A DNA stretch of 29,755 nt from Hypsibius dujardini (taxonomy: Eukaryota > Tardigrada > Eutardigrada > Parachela > Hypsibiidae): positions 1 through 29,755 of the forward strand of contig LRSR01014075.1 of the NCBI GenBank assembly GCA_001579985.1, written 5' to 3'. The position numbers were made by a program, and so were the translations under genes. Positions 1 to 11,266 of the stretch are shown one piece after another (positions within the stretch are counted from its first letter, which is position 1; every line of letters begins with the position of its first letter). Under the pieces are notes generated by a model, which ran no database searches, was not told where the DNA came from, and was given only the letters and a program-made list of their open reading frames with translations.

Positions 1-85
1 CTGTCTGTCTGTCTGTCTGGCTGGCTGGCTTGCTGTCTGTCTGTCTGTTTGTTTCTGTCTGTTTGTTTGTCTGTCTGTCTGCCCT
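1..85 (+). repeat. (CTGT)n microsatellite in oxidase intron
   Basis: Imperfect CTGT tetranucleotide tract with GGCT and GTTT interruptions. It lies in the intron before the oxidase exon that begins at 132. Confidence 0.9.
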
Positions 86-131
86 GTCAGTCTGCGGTTT
101 TAATGCAACAGTAACCCCATTTTATTTGTAG

Positions 132-335
132 AGGGCGCCCATTGTTCGGGAGTGGGTGGGTTTGCGACCCGGTCGACCAACCGTCCGACTGGAGCTGGAA
201 GAAATGCAGTTTCCCGGCGACAAAGTCCTTCCCGTCATCCACAATTACGGCCATGGTGGCAACGGCATCACTCTTTCGTGGGGTTGCGGACGCCATGTGG
301 CCAGAATTGTTCAACAACTAGAACAGAACAAATGA
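132..335 (+). CDS. DDO: D-aspartate oxidase, terminal exon (partial gene)
   Basis: Last exon of an FAD-dependent D-amino-acid oxidase family gene whose 5' part lies outside the window. A TTTGTAG acceptor precedes 132, the exon is read in phase 0 and ends at TGA 333-335, giving 67 residues. It carries the family's C-terminal signature: VGLRPGRPTVRLE, which includes the substrate-carboxylate arginine region, then VIHNYGHGGNGITLSWGCG, the FAD-binding tail. It aligns without gaps to the last exon of the complete paralogue at 29433-29651, sharing the same intron position and phase. The C-terminus is EQNK, so the usual peroxisomal SKL-type signal is not evident. The VGLRP form fits D-aspartate oxidase better than D-amino-acid oxidase; that choice rests on family knowledge. 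The enzyme would oxidatively deaminate acidic D-amino acids. Confidence 0.9.
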   Translation, partial: RAPIVREWVGLRPGRPTVRLELEEMQFPGDKVLPVIHNYGHGGNGITLSWGCGRHVARIVQQLEQNK

Positions 336-730
336 TATATGTTGGATGTTGTATCTACTGACGCGCTAGTAATATTTTACGTTAAATAAGACAAGCCTAA
401 GAGCCAAAATGTGTAGTTCAATACAATCACGGGGTCCGAAGCCGATACTATACCTGCTTGGTCACTGGTCAGCGTCTCCCAGTGAAGCGACAATGTCGAT
501 TACTACAGGAAGCGCATTCTGTTACCGTCGGCCCACCATACACTGTTAAATGACTTAAGCCAATGAAACAATCAAGTGCGGCTGACACAGCGCCCAGGAA
601 GCAGACCCATTCAATTAGCATATGGTCAGCCGTGTGTGTCAAAGTGCAGTTGTAATTTCAATGTTGCGGTTTCTTTGCGTTTTTTTTCTTCTCTCGACTA
701 AGCTTACCACGTATGCCCCGGCATTTTAGA
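336..730. other. Intergenic region, oxidase to PIGW
   Basis: About 390 bases with no supported gene. It holds the oxidase 3' UTR and the PIGW promoter and 5' UTR. I see no clear AATAAA signal or TATA box. A T-rich run lies at 680-692 just upstream of the PIGW start. Confidence 0.6.
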
Positions 731-3700
731 ATGGACAAAAGGGTAGCGCATGAGATTTTTGTGAAAAACCTCACGGGATCCCGCAGTGTGGAGGTGTTTT
801 ACGTGATTGCGTGCTGCGCTGCTTTCGTTTTCATTGACGGATTGGTCAGATGCCTCTTCCGCCTGCCACATCCGGCGCGCTGTCCGACAGAGCTCAACTC
901 CGCCGAATTTCAAACAAAGTAAGACAGTTTTATGCCAATTTAAAAGCTTCGGGAAAAATATTTTGGTTTTCAGGTTCGATTTCGTGGTGGACCTTGTAGC
1001 GATCACTCTGCCGATGTTGTGCATCATCACAATCTTCTCTGCCTGGCTTCCATATGTTTTGCAAGCCTGTTTCCTCATTGCAGCTGCGCTTATCCTAATG
1101 ATCCTGTCTCTTGCACCTCGAAAAAACTCATTGGGAGGTTCTTCGGGTGTGGACGCGAACGATGCCTTGCACGGACCGTCAATCGAGTCAATCAACCGAT
1201 CAACTGAGAGTCTGCTTGCACAGGGTGCAGTCAAGTCAATCAACCGATCAACTGACGGTCTGCTTGCACAGGGTGCAGTCAAGTCAATCAACCGATCAAT
1301 CGATGGTATAGTTGCACAGGGTGCAACGCGGCAATCGATCAATCAAGCGGCAACTGTCGCCTCCATCGAACGTATGATCATTTCGCAGTACCGTGGGACG
1401 ATTTTGCTGTTGACGTCGTTGACGATACTTGCGGTGGATTTCTCGGTGTTTCCGCGGTGGATGGCTAAAACGGAGGTCGAGGGATACTCCGTGATGGATA
1501 TTGGTGTTGGTGCGTTCGTCATCGCAAACGCCTTGGTAGCACCGCAAGCTAAAGAGTTGGTACTAGTAACGTGTTGGAGGTTCATAAAATGCAGATATAA
1601 TTGCAGTTACAAGCATCGAAAGGTTAATGTAAATAACAACTCTTTTTATATAACAGAAAAACCACATGAAAAACCAAAAAGAAAGAGACTCCTAATTAAT
1701 TAATTAATCAATCAATCGATCAATCGATCAATTAATCAATCAATCAATCAATCAATCGATCAATTAATCAATCAATCAATCAATCGATCAATTAATCAAT
1801 TAATCAATCGATCGAACATTCGGACAGGCGGACAGGCGGCCAATATCTTGTCACACTCTTCACTCAATAAAGCTTTTTGCATTCGAATAGTCATCCTCAT
1901 AAACATTATTGAAGTAAAATCAATATTTTCGATAAATAGTAGGCTCTGAAAAGGCGAGAAAGCAAAACAGGATTGAGTTATTCAAGTCACGCCAGGCGCC
2001 CAATCAAGCCCAATCAACTGCCATAATCGCGTATAGAGTCAACGACAAGATTAAGTACACTGGAGGGTCCGGAGAATGGGCAAAAGGGGCGGAGCAGGGG
2101 TGGTTTTCGAACAATTGAACAATCAACTACCTGACCACACCCCGCTCCGCCCCTTTTGCCCATACCCGGACCCTCCGGTATACTCAACCACCTGACCACC
2201 CCCTGCTCCGCCCCTTTTGCCCATACCCAGGACCCTCCAGTGTACTCAACCACCTGACCATCCCCTGCTCCGCCCCTTTTGCCCATACCCAGGACCCTCA
2301 AGTGTACTCAATCTTCTCGTTAATTGTAACATACGCGCGAAAGCTTGTGGACCGAAAACTACTGCACAATCGGAATGATTTGGCGTCCTGACGTCATGGC
2401 AGTGGTAATAACCAAAGTATGATATCCTAAAGTGTAAATTTTAGGATTTTAAATAAAATATAGTATGCTTTTTAATTTTTTTATTTCATATTGATTTGTA
2501 TTTTTGTAATTTCAACTGAAGTCGAATTTATTTACTGTATTTCGCGTTAGACAGGGACAGAGTACGAACTGTGGAACGTTTAGTCGGCCACGCGGTGCTC
2601 GTGCTGTGTGTACGGTGCACACAGCCGTGCACACGTTCCACTCCAGTACGACTGTCCCTGTCTAACGCGAAAATACGCGGCGCGATCCAAATTGGTACTG
2701 TAGGCGCAACGCAAACTGCGTTTTCCTTATGCATGGCCCCAGGTGTGCGTTCAAAAGCACCTACCCACTGAAATGCTCCTCAGTCTTCAATCAAGCAACT
2801 TACCAACGGCCCCATGCTTAGTGATCTTCACAAATCTTCATCACTTTCTTCGGCAAAGGACGCTTTGTTGAAGCAACTAATCTCTAGACAAGACTGTTCA
2901 TTATCGGCATTATCCTAGACACCAGCCATACCTTCGACAGGACTATTTTCTAACACTAAAGCGGCATCAATAAATGACTTTTTTACTCAAGAAACAGAGA
3001 TTCTTTCCCATGCAGCTTACATCGATTTACGGTAACGGTCAATTCGGAATAAAATATTTAGGGCAATTCAGACGAAGTGGTGGGCGAACAGTCCGGAGGC
3101 GTGGCTACAGCTGCGGCTTAGAATTGCGTCGTCACTCTAACTTATTTTATTTTATTTATTATTTAAGGTTTCGGCAATTTATAATCATTTTCTAACTGTA
3201 TGTTGGAGCAGTAAATGTCATCGGTGAAGTAATGGGACTTTTTTGTTCATCTTCAGAAATGAAAAAAGTACACTCCGCATGATTCGAAATGAAATTGGAG
3301 AGTGCCTGATACTGATGGTGCTGGGTGCGGGAAGGTTTGTCTTGGTCCTCCTCACGGACTATCAAGCCCCGGAAGCGGAGTACGGCAAGCACTGGAATTT
3401 CTTCTGCACTCTCGCTTTCGTCAAAGTAATACACACATGGCCACCATTTTGGGTGGTCTGAGTTTGAGCCATCAGGGTGGTCTGAGTTCGAGCCACCAGG
3501 GTGGTCTGAGTTAGAGCCACCAGGGTGGTCTGAGTTCGAGCCACCAGGGTGGTCTGAGTTCGAACCTCAGGATGGTCTGAGTTCGAGCCACCAGGGTGGT
3601 CTGAGTTAGAGCCACCAGGGTGGTCTGAGTTCGGGCCACCAGGGTGGTCTGAGTTTGAGCCACCAGGGTGGTCTGTGGTCAAGAGCTCGTGCGCGCGGTG

Positions 3701-4740
3701 ACTTAATTCGGCTCGAACTCGGACCACTCTTTTTGGCTTGTATTCAGAATTCTCGCTTTCATCATATTTTGCAGTTTTTAATGTGATTTGCAGGCGAGCT
3801 AACCACTTCATTTTTTTATATTTTGTTTGACTAGATTTTTGGAAGACTTGCCGTAGTGTTCGTCCACCCTCGTCACCTGGCCGTATTCGGAATTGGTTGC
3901 CTCTTCCTCTACGAATCCGCACTCCATCAGGGCTGGTATGACTTTGTCGTGGAAGGCAGTGCCACAATAAAGGAGCGGCATTTTATTCTGGACAACCTGT
4001 CCGGACTCTCATCGTGCGTCGGCTTTTCGGCGCTTTTTTTCATCTGGACCTACATTGCTCGGGAGCTCCAGACGAAACGGTAAATTAAATAAAATAAAAT
4101 AATTAAAAATAAAATAAAATGAATTGAATTGAATTAGAATAAAATAAAGTGTCTGTTTTGGCGTATTTTAAGTCATTACTTAAATGAAATTATAAAGATC
4201 TAACCAAACAACACTACAGGACTCCACTCAGCTTGCTTCAGTACGGAGTGATGCGATGCCTGTACAGTTTCGCACTGATGATGTCTCTGCAGTTCTTCCC
4301 TTTGCCGTCCCGACGGTTAGCCAACACTTCCTATGTCTTGTGGACGGTAAGAGAAAACAATCCGTGTCTTTGATTGTTTTGAGTTGATACAAATTATCCC
4401 TTTCCAGACATACTTAGCCATGGCGTTCCTATCGGCTCTCATTTTCAGCCGCCTTCTGCTGATTTATCTCGATCACTACGTGCAAGACATCCGTCAGGCT
4501 GAAGTTGCTCGCACCAAAAGCATTGCCAAGAAAATACTTCTGTTCGTTGACACTCTACTGTTGCGAATACCAAGTAATAACCGTAACGATCGTTCTGTCT
4601 GTCTGTCTGTCTGTCTGTCTGTTGTCTGACTGACTGACTGACTGACTGACTGACTGACTTACTGTCTGTGTGTCTGTGTGTGTGTGTGTGTGTCTGCCTG
4701 CCTGTCTGCCTGTATGTCTGTCTGTCTGTTTTTTTATCTG

Positions 4741-4790
<50 letters not shown>

Positions 4791-5288
4791 GACCTGCCTG
4801 CCTGCCTGTCTGTCTACCTGTCAGTCTGTCTGTCTGTCTGTGTGCCTGCCTGTCTGCCTGCCTGTCTGCCTGCCTGTCTGCCTGCCTGTCTGCCTGCCTC
4901 TATGTCTGTCTGTTTGTTTGTTTATCTGCCTGTCTGTTTGTCTCTTTTTCTGTCTGTCTGTCTCTTTACCTTCCTGCGCAGTATTGAAATCCATTTTTTT
5001 GCAGAAGACGAAGAACCACTCCAGTCCGCGGCTTATTCTCCCGGTTTGCTGGCTGCTTTGAATTTCAACGCCATGCCCTTCTTCCTGCTGGCTAACATCT
5101 TGACCGGACTGATCAACCTCAGCAGCGACACCACGCAAGCATCTCATTTATCCGGTTTCCTAATCTTATTTGTATACGCCGCAACACTCACCAGTTTTTC
5201 CGAGTTTCTCTTCAAGCTTCGCGTTAAAATTCCTCTACGACTACCGTCCTTTTCTGCATTGTCCACAGTCAGACCAAAACGAGATTAG
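731..5288 (+). CDS. PIGW: PIG-W/GWT1, GPI-anchor inositol acyltransferase
   Basis: Multi-pass ER membrane acyltransferase that transfers a fatty acyl chain to the inositol of glucosaminyl-PI early in GPI-anchor synthesis. Exons: 731-918, 974 to about 1570, 3257-3425, 3835-4079, 4220-4346, 4408-4573 and 5005-5288 (TAG 5286-5288). All phases agree, giving about 591 residues; human PIGW is about 504. Family blocks seen: MDKRVAHEIFVKNLTGS at the N-terminus; ILAVDFSVFPRWMAKTE and MDIGVGAFVIANALVAP in exon 2; DYQAPEAEYGKHWNFFCTLA in exon 3; SRRLANTSYVLWT in exon 5; FFLLANILTGLINLS in exon 7. The ATG at 731 is preferred over 713 because it has A at -3 and G at +4 and fits the family N-terminus. Intron 1 is only 55 bp. 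The exon 2 donor is unresolved: phase demands an end at 1570 (GTGTTG donor) or a GC donor after 1543. The extra length is mostly a coding repeat in the loop after the second hydrophobic segment. Confidence 0.93.
1188..1331 (+). repeat. In-frame 48-bp coding tandem repeat in PIGW exon 2
   Basis: Three 48-bp units at 1188, 1236 and 1284 encode SINRSTESLLAQGAVK, SINRSTDGLLAQGAVK and SINRSIDGIVAQGATR. A degenerate fourth start (QSINQAATV) follows. The TCAATCAACCGATCAA core resembles the ATCA/ATCG microsatellite in the following intron. Confidence 0.95.
1693..1814 (+). repeat. ATTA/ATCA/ATCG microsatellite, PIGW intron 2
   Basis: Tetranucleotide tract mixing AATT, ATCA and ATCG units, directly downstream of the PIGW exon 2 open frame. 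Its units match the core of the coding repeat in exon 2. Confidence 0.9.
2055..2312. repeat. Inverted-repeat element with tandemly amplified right arm
   Basis: A left arm at 2055-2106 (core GGGCAAAAGGGGCGGAGCAG) is followed by three 61-62 bp direct units beginning at 2129, 2190 and 2252. Each unit contains the reverse complement of the left arm (core CTCCGCCCCTTTTGCCCATA). It lies in PIGW intron 2. Confidence 0.85.
2540..2673. mobile_element. MITE-like element with TA flanks
   Basis: Terminal inverted repeats of about 38 bp enclose a 134-bp element; the outer 20 bp (TTCGCGTTAGACAGGGACAG) match perfectly. A TA dinucleotide lies outside each end (2538-2539 and 2674-2675), as for Tc1/mariner-type target duplications. 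No transposase is present. The centre holds a smaller palindrome around GCTGTGTGTACGGTGCACAC. Confidence 0.75.
3452..3675 (+). repeat. 24-bp minisatellite, PIGW intron 3
   Basis: About nine copies of a 24-bp unit built on GGTGGTCTGAGTTCGAGCCA plus CCAG, between exons 3 and 4. One copy is shortened and diverged (GAACCTCAGGATGG). The tract creates a long but meaningless minus-strand frame. Confidence 0.95.
4594..4975 (+). repeat. CTGT/GACT tetranucleotide tract, PIGW intron 6
   Basis: Nearly 400 bp of CTGT, CTGC and TGAC units between exon 6 (ends 4573) and exon 7 (starts 5005). It opens long spurious frames on both strands. Confidence 0.95.
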
Positions 5289-5292
5289 CGCG

Positions 5293-5325
5293 CCAATCCG
5301 TGTGACGTCATGAAAAGGGGCGGGG
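5293..5325. promoter_or_regulatory. CCAAT, CRE palindrome and GC-box cluster
   Basis: CCAAT at 5293-5297, a perfect TGACGTCA palindrome at 5303-5310 and GGGGCGGGG at 5317-5325 lie within 33 bp, just after the PIGW stop codon. The motifs are seen directly; regulatory activity is not shown, and no gene start was found nearby. Confidence 0.35.
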
Positions 5326-5621
5326 TATCGACTGATAACGCTGATACTTAAAATTAAGTTTAAGAAAAGGCGCCTTTGAAATCGTTTACAGACATTCCCG
5401 CTGCTAAGTAACTTCACGCCGATACATATTTGAGAAGGGAATTCATTTTGTGATTCTCTTGTGCTGTTGGAGATGGGTGGAACGTTCTAATTCTCGTTCA
5501 GCGGGTTTTTTTTCTGGAGGGCACTTTTTCAACACTGGATAGCCGCTCCGCTGACGGTAGCGGGCGACCGCTCCGCCACATTGCGGAATTTTGAACTGCT
5601 ACTAAACTCCGTTCCATTCCA

Positions 5622-5884
5622 CTCCAGTTCCATTCCAGTTCCACTCCAGTTCCAGACTCATTCCAGTTCCATTTCAATTCCAGTTCCATTTCCATTTCAG
5701 TTCCATTCCAGATCCATTCCAGTTCCAGATCCATTCCAGTTCCATTCCAGTTCCATCCCAATTCCAGACCCATTCCAGTTCCAGTTCTATTCCAATTCCA
5801 TTCTAGTTCCATTCCAGTTCCAGATCCATTCCAGTTCCATTCCAGTTCCAGTTCCATTCCAGATCCATTTCAGTTCCATTCCAT
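5622..5884. repeat. GGAAT/GGAACT minisatellite between convergent genes
   Basis: Degenerate tandem array of TTCCATTCCAGTTCCA-type units, about 260 bp, in the convergent gap between PIGW and the ATPase gene. The opposite strand reads as GGAACTGGAATGG repeats. Confidence 0.9.
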
Positions 5885-6004
5885 GATTGTACTAGTGTAG
5901 ATTCTTCCCTTTAAATGCATGCTTTGACGTACGTATACGTATGTAAAATATTAAAAATGCACAAGCATAAAAGGTGAAATGACATCTCCTCGAAGCATTC
6001 ACGC

Positions 6005-6010
6005 AATAAA
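6005..6010 (+). terminator. Possible polyadenylation signal of PIGW
   Basis: AATAAA on the plus strand, the first clear one downstream of the PIGW stop. It would give a 3' UTR of about 720 bp that includes the minisatellite. Further AATAAA-like runs follow at about 6030-6045. Confidence 0.35.
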
Positions 6011-6075
6011 ATCGCAACTAAAAAATTAAATAAATAAATAAAATCAACGTCTCGTACTAAGCAATTGAGAGATTT

Positions 6076-8875
6076 TTAGACGTAAAGATTGTGCTCTATC
6101 CAGCCGTGCGGGTATCTGCTGATCAACAGGCGACGCGACTCATCGTACACGAATATCAGCAGACAGAACGGAAGCACGGCGAGCACCCATACTGGCCTGA
6201 AAAGAGGGAAGGGAATTTTCCAGAAAAAAATCAACAAAACTTTTTTCATTTTATTACTAATAATATTTCTAATGATCTGAGGATATTTTGTATTACTAAA
6301 ACACTTTTACCAGACAAACGAAAATCCCAGAACGGTGTGCAGGCCCGGTGTGTAGACAAACAAACAGGCCAGAGCGCTCTCAAAGAAGATGGCAAATATG
6401 AGGAAACGGTTCCTGGAATGACATAAATGTGCCTTTCCATTTGAAAGTGCTTTTATTGGAAGTCATTGGAAGGGCTGGACTTACCCCATGCCCTTCTGAA
6501 ACAAAGACTTGCGCCGGCAGCGTCGCATCAGCAGGTGGACTATGTTTTGCATGACAACCGCCAGGAAGAAGCCCGACTGCACCGTGTGCTCCAGATGCTT
6601 CCGTTGAGCGTAATTCTGCGGGGAACGAGACAGTCAGACAGTCAGACAAACAGACAGTCAAACAAACAGTCAGACAGACAGACAGACAATCAGACAGTCA
6701 GACATTCAGACATTCAGACAGCCAGACAGACAGACAGACGGGCAGACAGGCAGACAGACAGACAGACAGGTAGACAGACATACAGACAGACAGGTAGACA
6801 GACAGGCAGACAGACAGACATCTTCTCCGTACCCACTCCTGTCCATAGCTGTCCTTGAGGGCATCATTGTCGAAATCCTCCCAGCTGGATCGCAAGCCCA
6901 GTACGCTCCCCGGCCAGAAGCCAGCTTCGGCGAAGGTGACGAAATACACAAAGAACGCACCAAAGCATTCGATGATGCCGATCTGCAGGTAGACCGCCTG
7001 GATGAGGTTGGAGTTGATCAACCGTTCCGACTGCTTCCGCGGCGGGAGCTTCATCGTGTCACTTTCCGCAGATTCGTAGGCAAGAGAGATGGCCGGCATC
7101 TGGTGAGAGAAATTGTGCGAAGCAATATTTTACGGCGGACACCAAAGCTGAAAACGGAATGCCTTGCCATACCAGGTCGGTGACGCAGTTGAGAAGGATC
7201 ATGGAAATAGTATAGAGTCCGAGGGGAATGTCGAGGACAAAGTAGAGGATGACCGGTGCGATCTCGGGCAGATCTGTGGTCATCGCGTAGCAGCAGGTCT
7301 TCTTGATGTTGTCAAAAATCAGACGCCCTTCTTCGATGCCGCTGACGATGGATGCGAAGTTGTCGTCCAGCAGGACCATGTCGGCTGCCTGTTTGCTGAC
7401 GTCACTTCCCGTAATCCCCATTGCGATGCCTACACACGCAGCAAAACCCTCAGGCTGACCGAGTTAAAACCAACTTTTTACCGGCGCCCAGCAAAAGGGG
7501 TGGTCGGAGTTAGAACCAATTTCGGCCAATGCGTGCAGCTTTCTCACATCGCTTGATTCATTGATTTAACACCAAATCGAAGTTCAATCAATCGATCGAT
7601 TGAGCAAAGGCTGTGTGCACTAGCCAAAATGGCTCAAACTGGCCAAAATGGCTCAAACTCCGACCAGCCCATTTTGCTGGGCGCCGGGCAAAAAGAATGG
7701 TGAATAGGTAGAGAAGATGAGTGTGCGGTACCGATGTCGGCTTTCTTCAGGGCAGGCGAATCGTTCACGCCGTCCCCAGTCACGGCGACGATCGCCCCGA
7801 TCCTCTGACAGGCTTCCACGATCAGCAGCTTCTGCTGCGGCGACGTGCGGGCGAAGACAATCTCCGGATGGGAGAGCAGGAGTTCGTCCAGCTTGCCGGC
7901 GCTCATCTCGCTGAGGTCGCTGCCGTGAACGACGGCCGCGCTCGCGTCCGCCGGGTCAATCTCCCACGGTTGGAGGTCCCCTTGCTCGGCGAGGTCCTCC
8001 ACGGTGAAGGAGCCCGCCGAGATGATTCCCACGGCCCGGGCAATGGCCTTGGCCGTCACCGGGTGGTCGCCGGTCACCATGATGACGCGGATCCCCGCGC
8101 TGCGACACTTGGCCACGGCGTCCGGAACGGCAGCTCGCGGTGGATCACTGTGAACAGGAAGACACCTCACTCGGTCTACTCGGTCTACTCGGAAATTTGG
8201 ACAAGTAGTTGGGACGTAAGGCTAGTACCTCATCGAGATGAGTCCGACGAAGCGCAGTCCTTCCATGGGGAAATTCTGCAGGTCCACATCAAAGGGATAA
8301 GGATGGGGGAACTCATCACCACGCAGGACCAGGTCCGCGAAGCCCAGCACTCGCTCTCCCAGTCCGCCGAATTCGAGGTAAGCCTCGCTGAACTTCCGCT
8401 TCCACTGCGCGTCCAGCGGAAGATCTCGCCCCTCAATCAGAATGGTCGAGCACCGTTCGAGGATGCGCTCCGGGGCGCCCTTCATGAGGACCACGTAGCC
8501 GTCGCCTCCTTCGCGCTCGTGAATGGACAGATGGAACTTGTTGGTAGAGTTGAAGGGAATCTCTGCGACGATCTTGTTGGAATCCCGCAATCGCTCCTTT
8601 TCCGCGTCATCTTCGCGGTAGATGGTGTGCTCGAAGCGTAAGATGGCTGATTCCGAGGCGTCCCCAACGACCCGACGCTTGGCAATCGGCAGGGCCATGT
8701 CCTCCGGACGGAATTTGGCACGGCTACAAAGACCCGCGATTCGCATGAGATCGGCGAAACTGGACGAGGGTGACGCATTCTTCTTGTCTGTAAGAGCCGA
8801 ACATGGAAATTTTAGTTTTGTTGGAGAAAAGCCCACAGATCCAGACAGTAATCCAACACAGACAGACAGACAGGT

Positions 8876-8926
<51 letters not shown>

Positions 8927-9643
8927 TAGACAGACAAATAGACAAACAAACAGACAGACAGACAGGCAGACAGACAGAGAGACAGACAACAAACTGACCG
9001 GCCATCATGTCAAGGATGTCGTCAGAGAGGAGGAAGCGATCGTCCAGCCAGATATGCGCGACAGTCATGCGATTTTGCGTGAGCGTCCCCGTTTTGTCTG
9101 AGCAAATGACCGAGCACGAGCCCAGCGTCTCCACGGCTTCCAGATTCTTCACCAAGCAATTCATGGCGGTCAGTCGTTTCGCCGTGACTGCCAACATAGC
9201 CTGCAACAGCGAGGAACAGTGCTTTCAGTCGTGTACATCAGATTGATAGACAGATAGAGAAATAAGCCTTTCATTAACCAAACAGCAAATAGAAGGTCAG
9301 TCCGACAGACATTTGGACATGCTCATATACACAGCTGCTAACACTGACAGGCAGGCAACATAGTAGTGCGTTAAAGCATTACACAGACATACAGACAGTG
9401 ATTCAGACAGCGATTCAGACAGGTCAGCATGACAGACAAACAAGTGACTGTAGAATGACTTACAAACAAATTAATTCAGACAGATCAGTAAGAAAGACAA
9501 ATATGGGACCAGTTCACTTCACGCATTCCACAGACATTCAGACAGTGAATCAACCAGATCCGTAAAACAGACAAAGATATAATTTCTTAATGCGTTGCAA
9601 AGACATTCAAATAGTGATAGCACACAGACAGACAGACAGACAA

Positions 9644-9684
<41 letters not shown>

Positions 9685-9707
9685 TAGACAGGCAGACAGA
9701 CAGACAA

Positions 9708-9738
<31 letters not shown>

Positions 9739-11213
9739 AACAGATAGACAGGCAGACAGACAGACAAACAGACAAACAGACAGACAAATAAACAGATAGA
9801 CAGACAGATAGACAGACAAACAGACAGACAGACAGAGCACAGAAAGACAAAACAAAAAAGTGGCTAGACCGATAATCAAACAAAAAGATACCCAGGCGAT
9901 AATTCCTACCGTGACCATGATGAGAAGTCCGCCGGGGATGTTGCCGACCATCAATCCCAAGGAGAGTGTCACCACGTCGAGCCAGCCGACTCCCAAGGAG
10001 AACGCCACCGCCACGTATACCGCACCCATCACCACGGCGATGGCGATGATAATCAACACACACCGTTCAATCTCCCGTCCGATGGGCGTCGAATCATTCG
10101 CCAAGGCCGTGGTCAACAGCGCGATCCTGCCCATCACCGTGTCGTCACCTGTGCGAACCACCACTGCAGTCCCTTCCCCTTCCACCGCGTAGGTCGTGTA
10201 AAAACACATATTTCGCGCTTCCAATACGCCTTCCGTCTCACCTAAACATGACAAAAACCAATATAATAAAATTAACGAAGTGGTTATTTTAGCCTCGTCC
10301 CTTTTTGGGGCCTAATAGAACCCCGGCTATTTCACCCCTTCCAAGGGCCCAATAGAAGCCCGGCTTATCCCAGCGGCCCAAATCGCGCCCCTGCTGTATT
10401 ACCCTTCCCATGTTGTCCATCCGTCCGTCCGTTGTCGGACAGATGGTCGAACACGGGCAACGGCTGAACGGATAGCGAATGAACGGACGGACAACAGACG
10501 GACAAACGGACGACGGACGGATGGACGTACGGACGGCGGATGGACGGATAAAAGGACGGCGGATGGACGGACGACGGATGGATGGACGAAGGGACGGACG
10601 GTGGATGGACGGACAAAAGGACGGACGGACGGACGGATGAATGGATGGACGGACGGACGGACGGCGGATGGACGGACGGACGGACGGCGGATGGACGGAC
10701 GGACAAGTTCTAAACAAGTTGTGGTTCAGTGAGTCTCACCGTCTGACGCGAATCGGCGCTGCAATTCCGATTCCCCAGTGAGGGAGGAGTTGTCGATCTT
10801 AAGTCCCTGACTGGTGAGCAGACGAAGGTCCGCGGGAATGCGGTCGCCGCCCTTGACCTCGACAATATCACCGACGACGAGACTGCCGGCAACGACCGTC
10901 TTCCACTCACCACCGCGTCGAACATTGGCCGTCGGGGGGAGGAACCTTTTAAAGGACTCCATGATCTTTTCTGAGCTGCGCGTTTGGTAGTAGGAGAAGC
11001 TGCCGGTCAAGATGTCGATGGCGAACAACACGACGGCAATGTAGAGCTGGGAAAAAAATGTGGACTGTATTTCAAAATTACTTTGAAACAGATAGACAGG
11101 CAAGCGGACAGGTGGGTAGATAGACAGACAGCCACGCAGACAGACAGACAAGCAAGCAGACAGCCATGCAGACAGACAGCCACGCAGGCAGACAAACAGA
11201 CAGGCAGGCAAGC

Positions 11214-11266
<53 letters not shown>

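Noticed and set aside
704-1342. 212-residue minus-strand frame
   Set aside because: It is antisense to PIGW exons 1 and 2 and the 48-bp repeat, with no recognisable content.
2014-2301. 95-residue minus-strand Gly-rich frame
   Set aside because: It is produced entirely by the inverted and tandem repeat at 2055-2312.
3362-3967. 201-residue minus-strand frame with DHPGGSNS repeats
   Set aside because: It is a read-through of the 24-bp minisatellite in a PIGW intron and overlaps PIGW exons 3 and 4 on the other strand.
4668-5288. 206-residue plus-strand Cys-rich frame
   Set aside because: Its first two thirds are CTGT microsatellite translated as CLSVCLS. Only the part from 5005 is real, as PIGW exon 7.
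6246-6661. Plus- and minus-strand small frames near the 3' end of the ATPase
   Set aside because: They overlap true ATPase exons at 6311-6412 and 6485-6615 in the wrong frame.
7721-8641. 306-residue plus-strand frame
   Set aside because: It is antisense to ATPase exons with perfect family motifs on the minus strand; a GC-rich shadow.
10289-10717. Pro/Ser/Arg-rich minus-strand frames
   Set aside because: They are translation of the GGAC/GGAT repeat in an ATPase intron.
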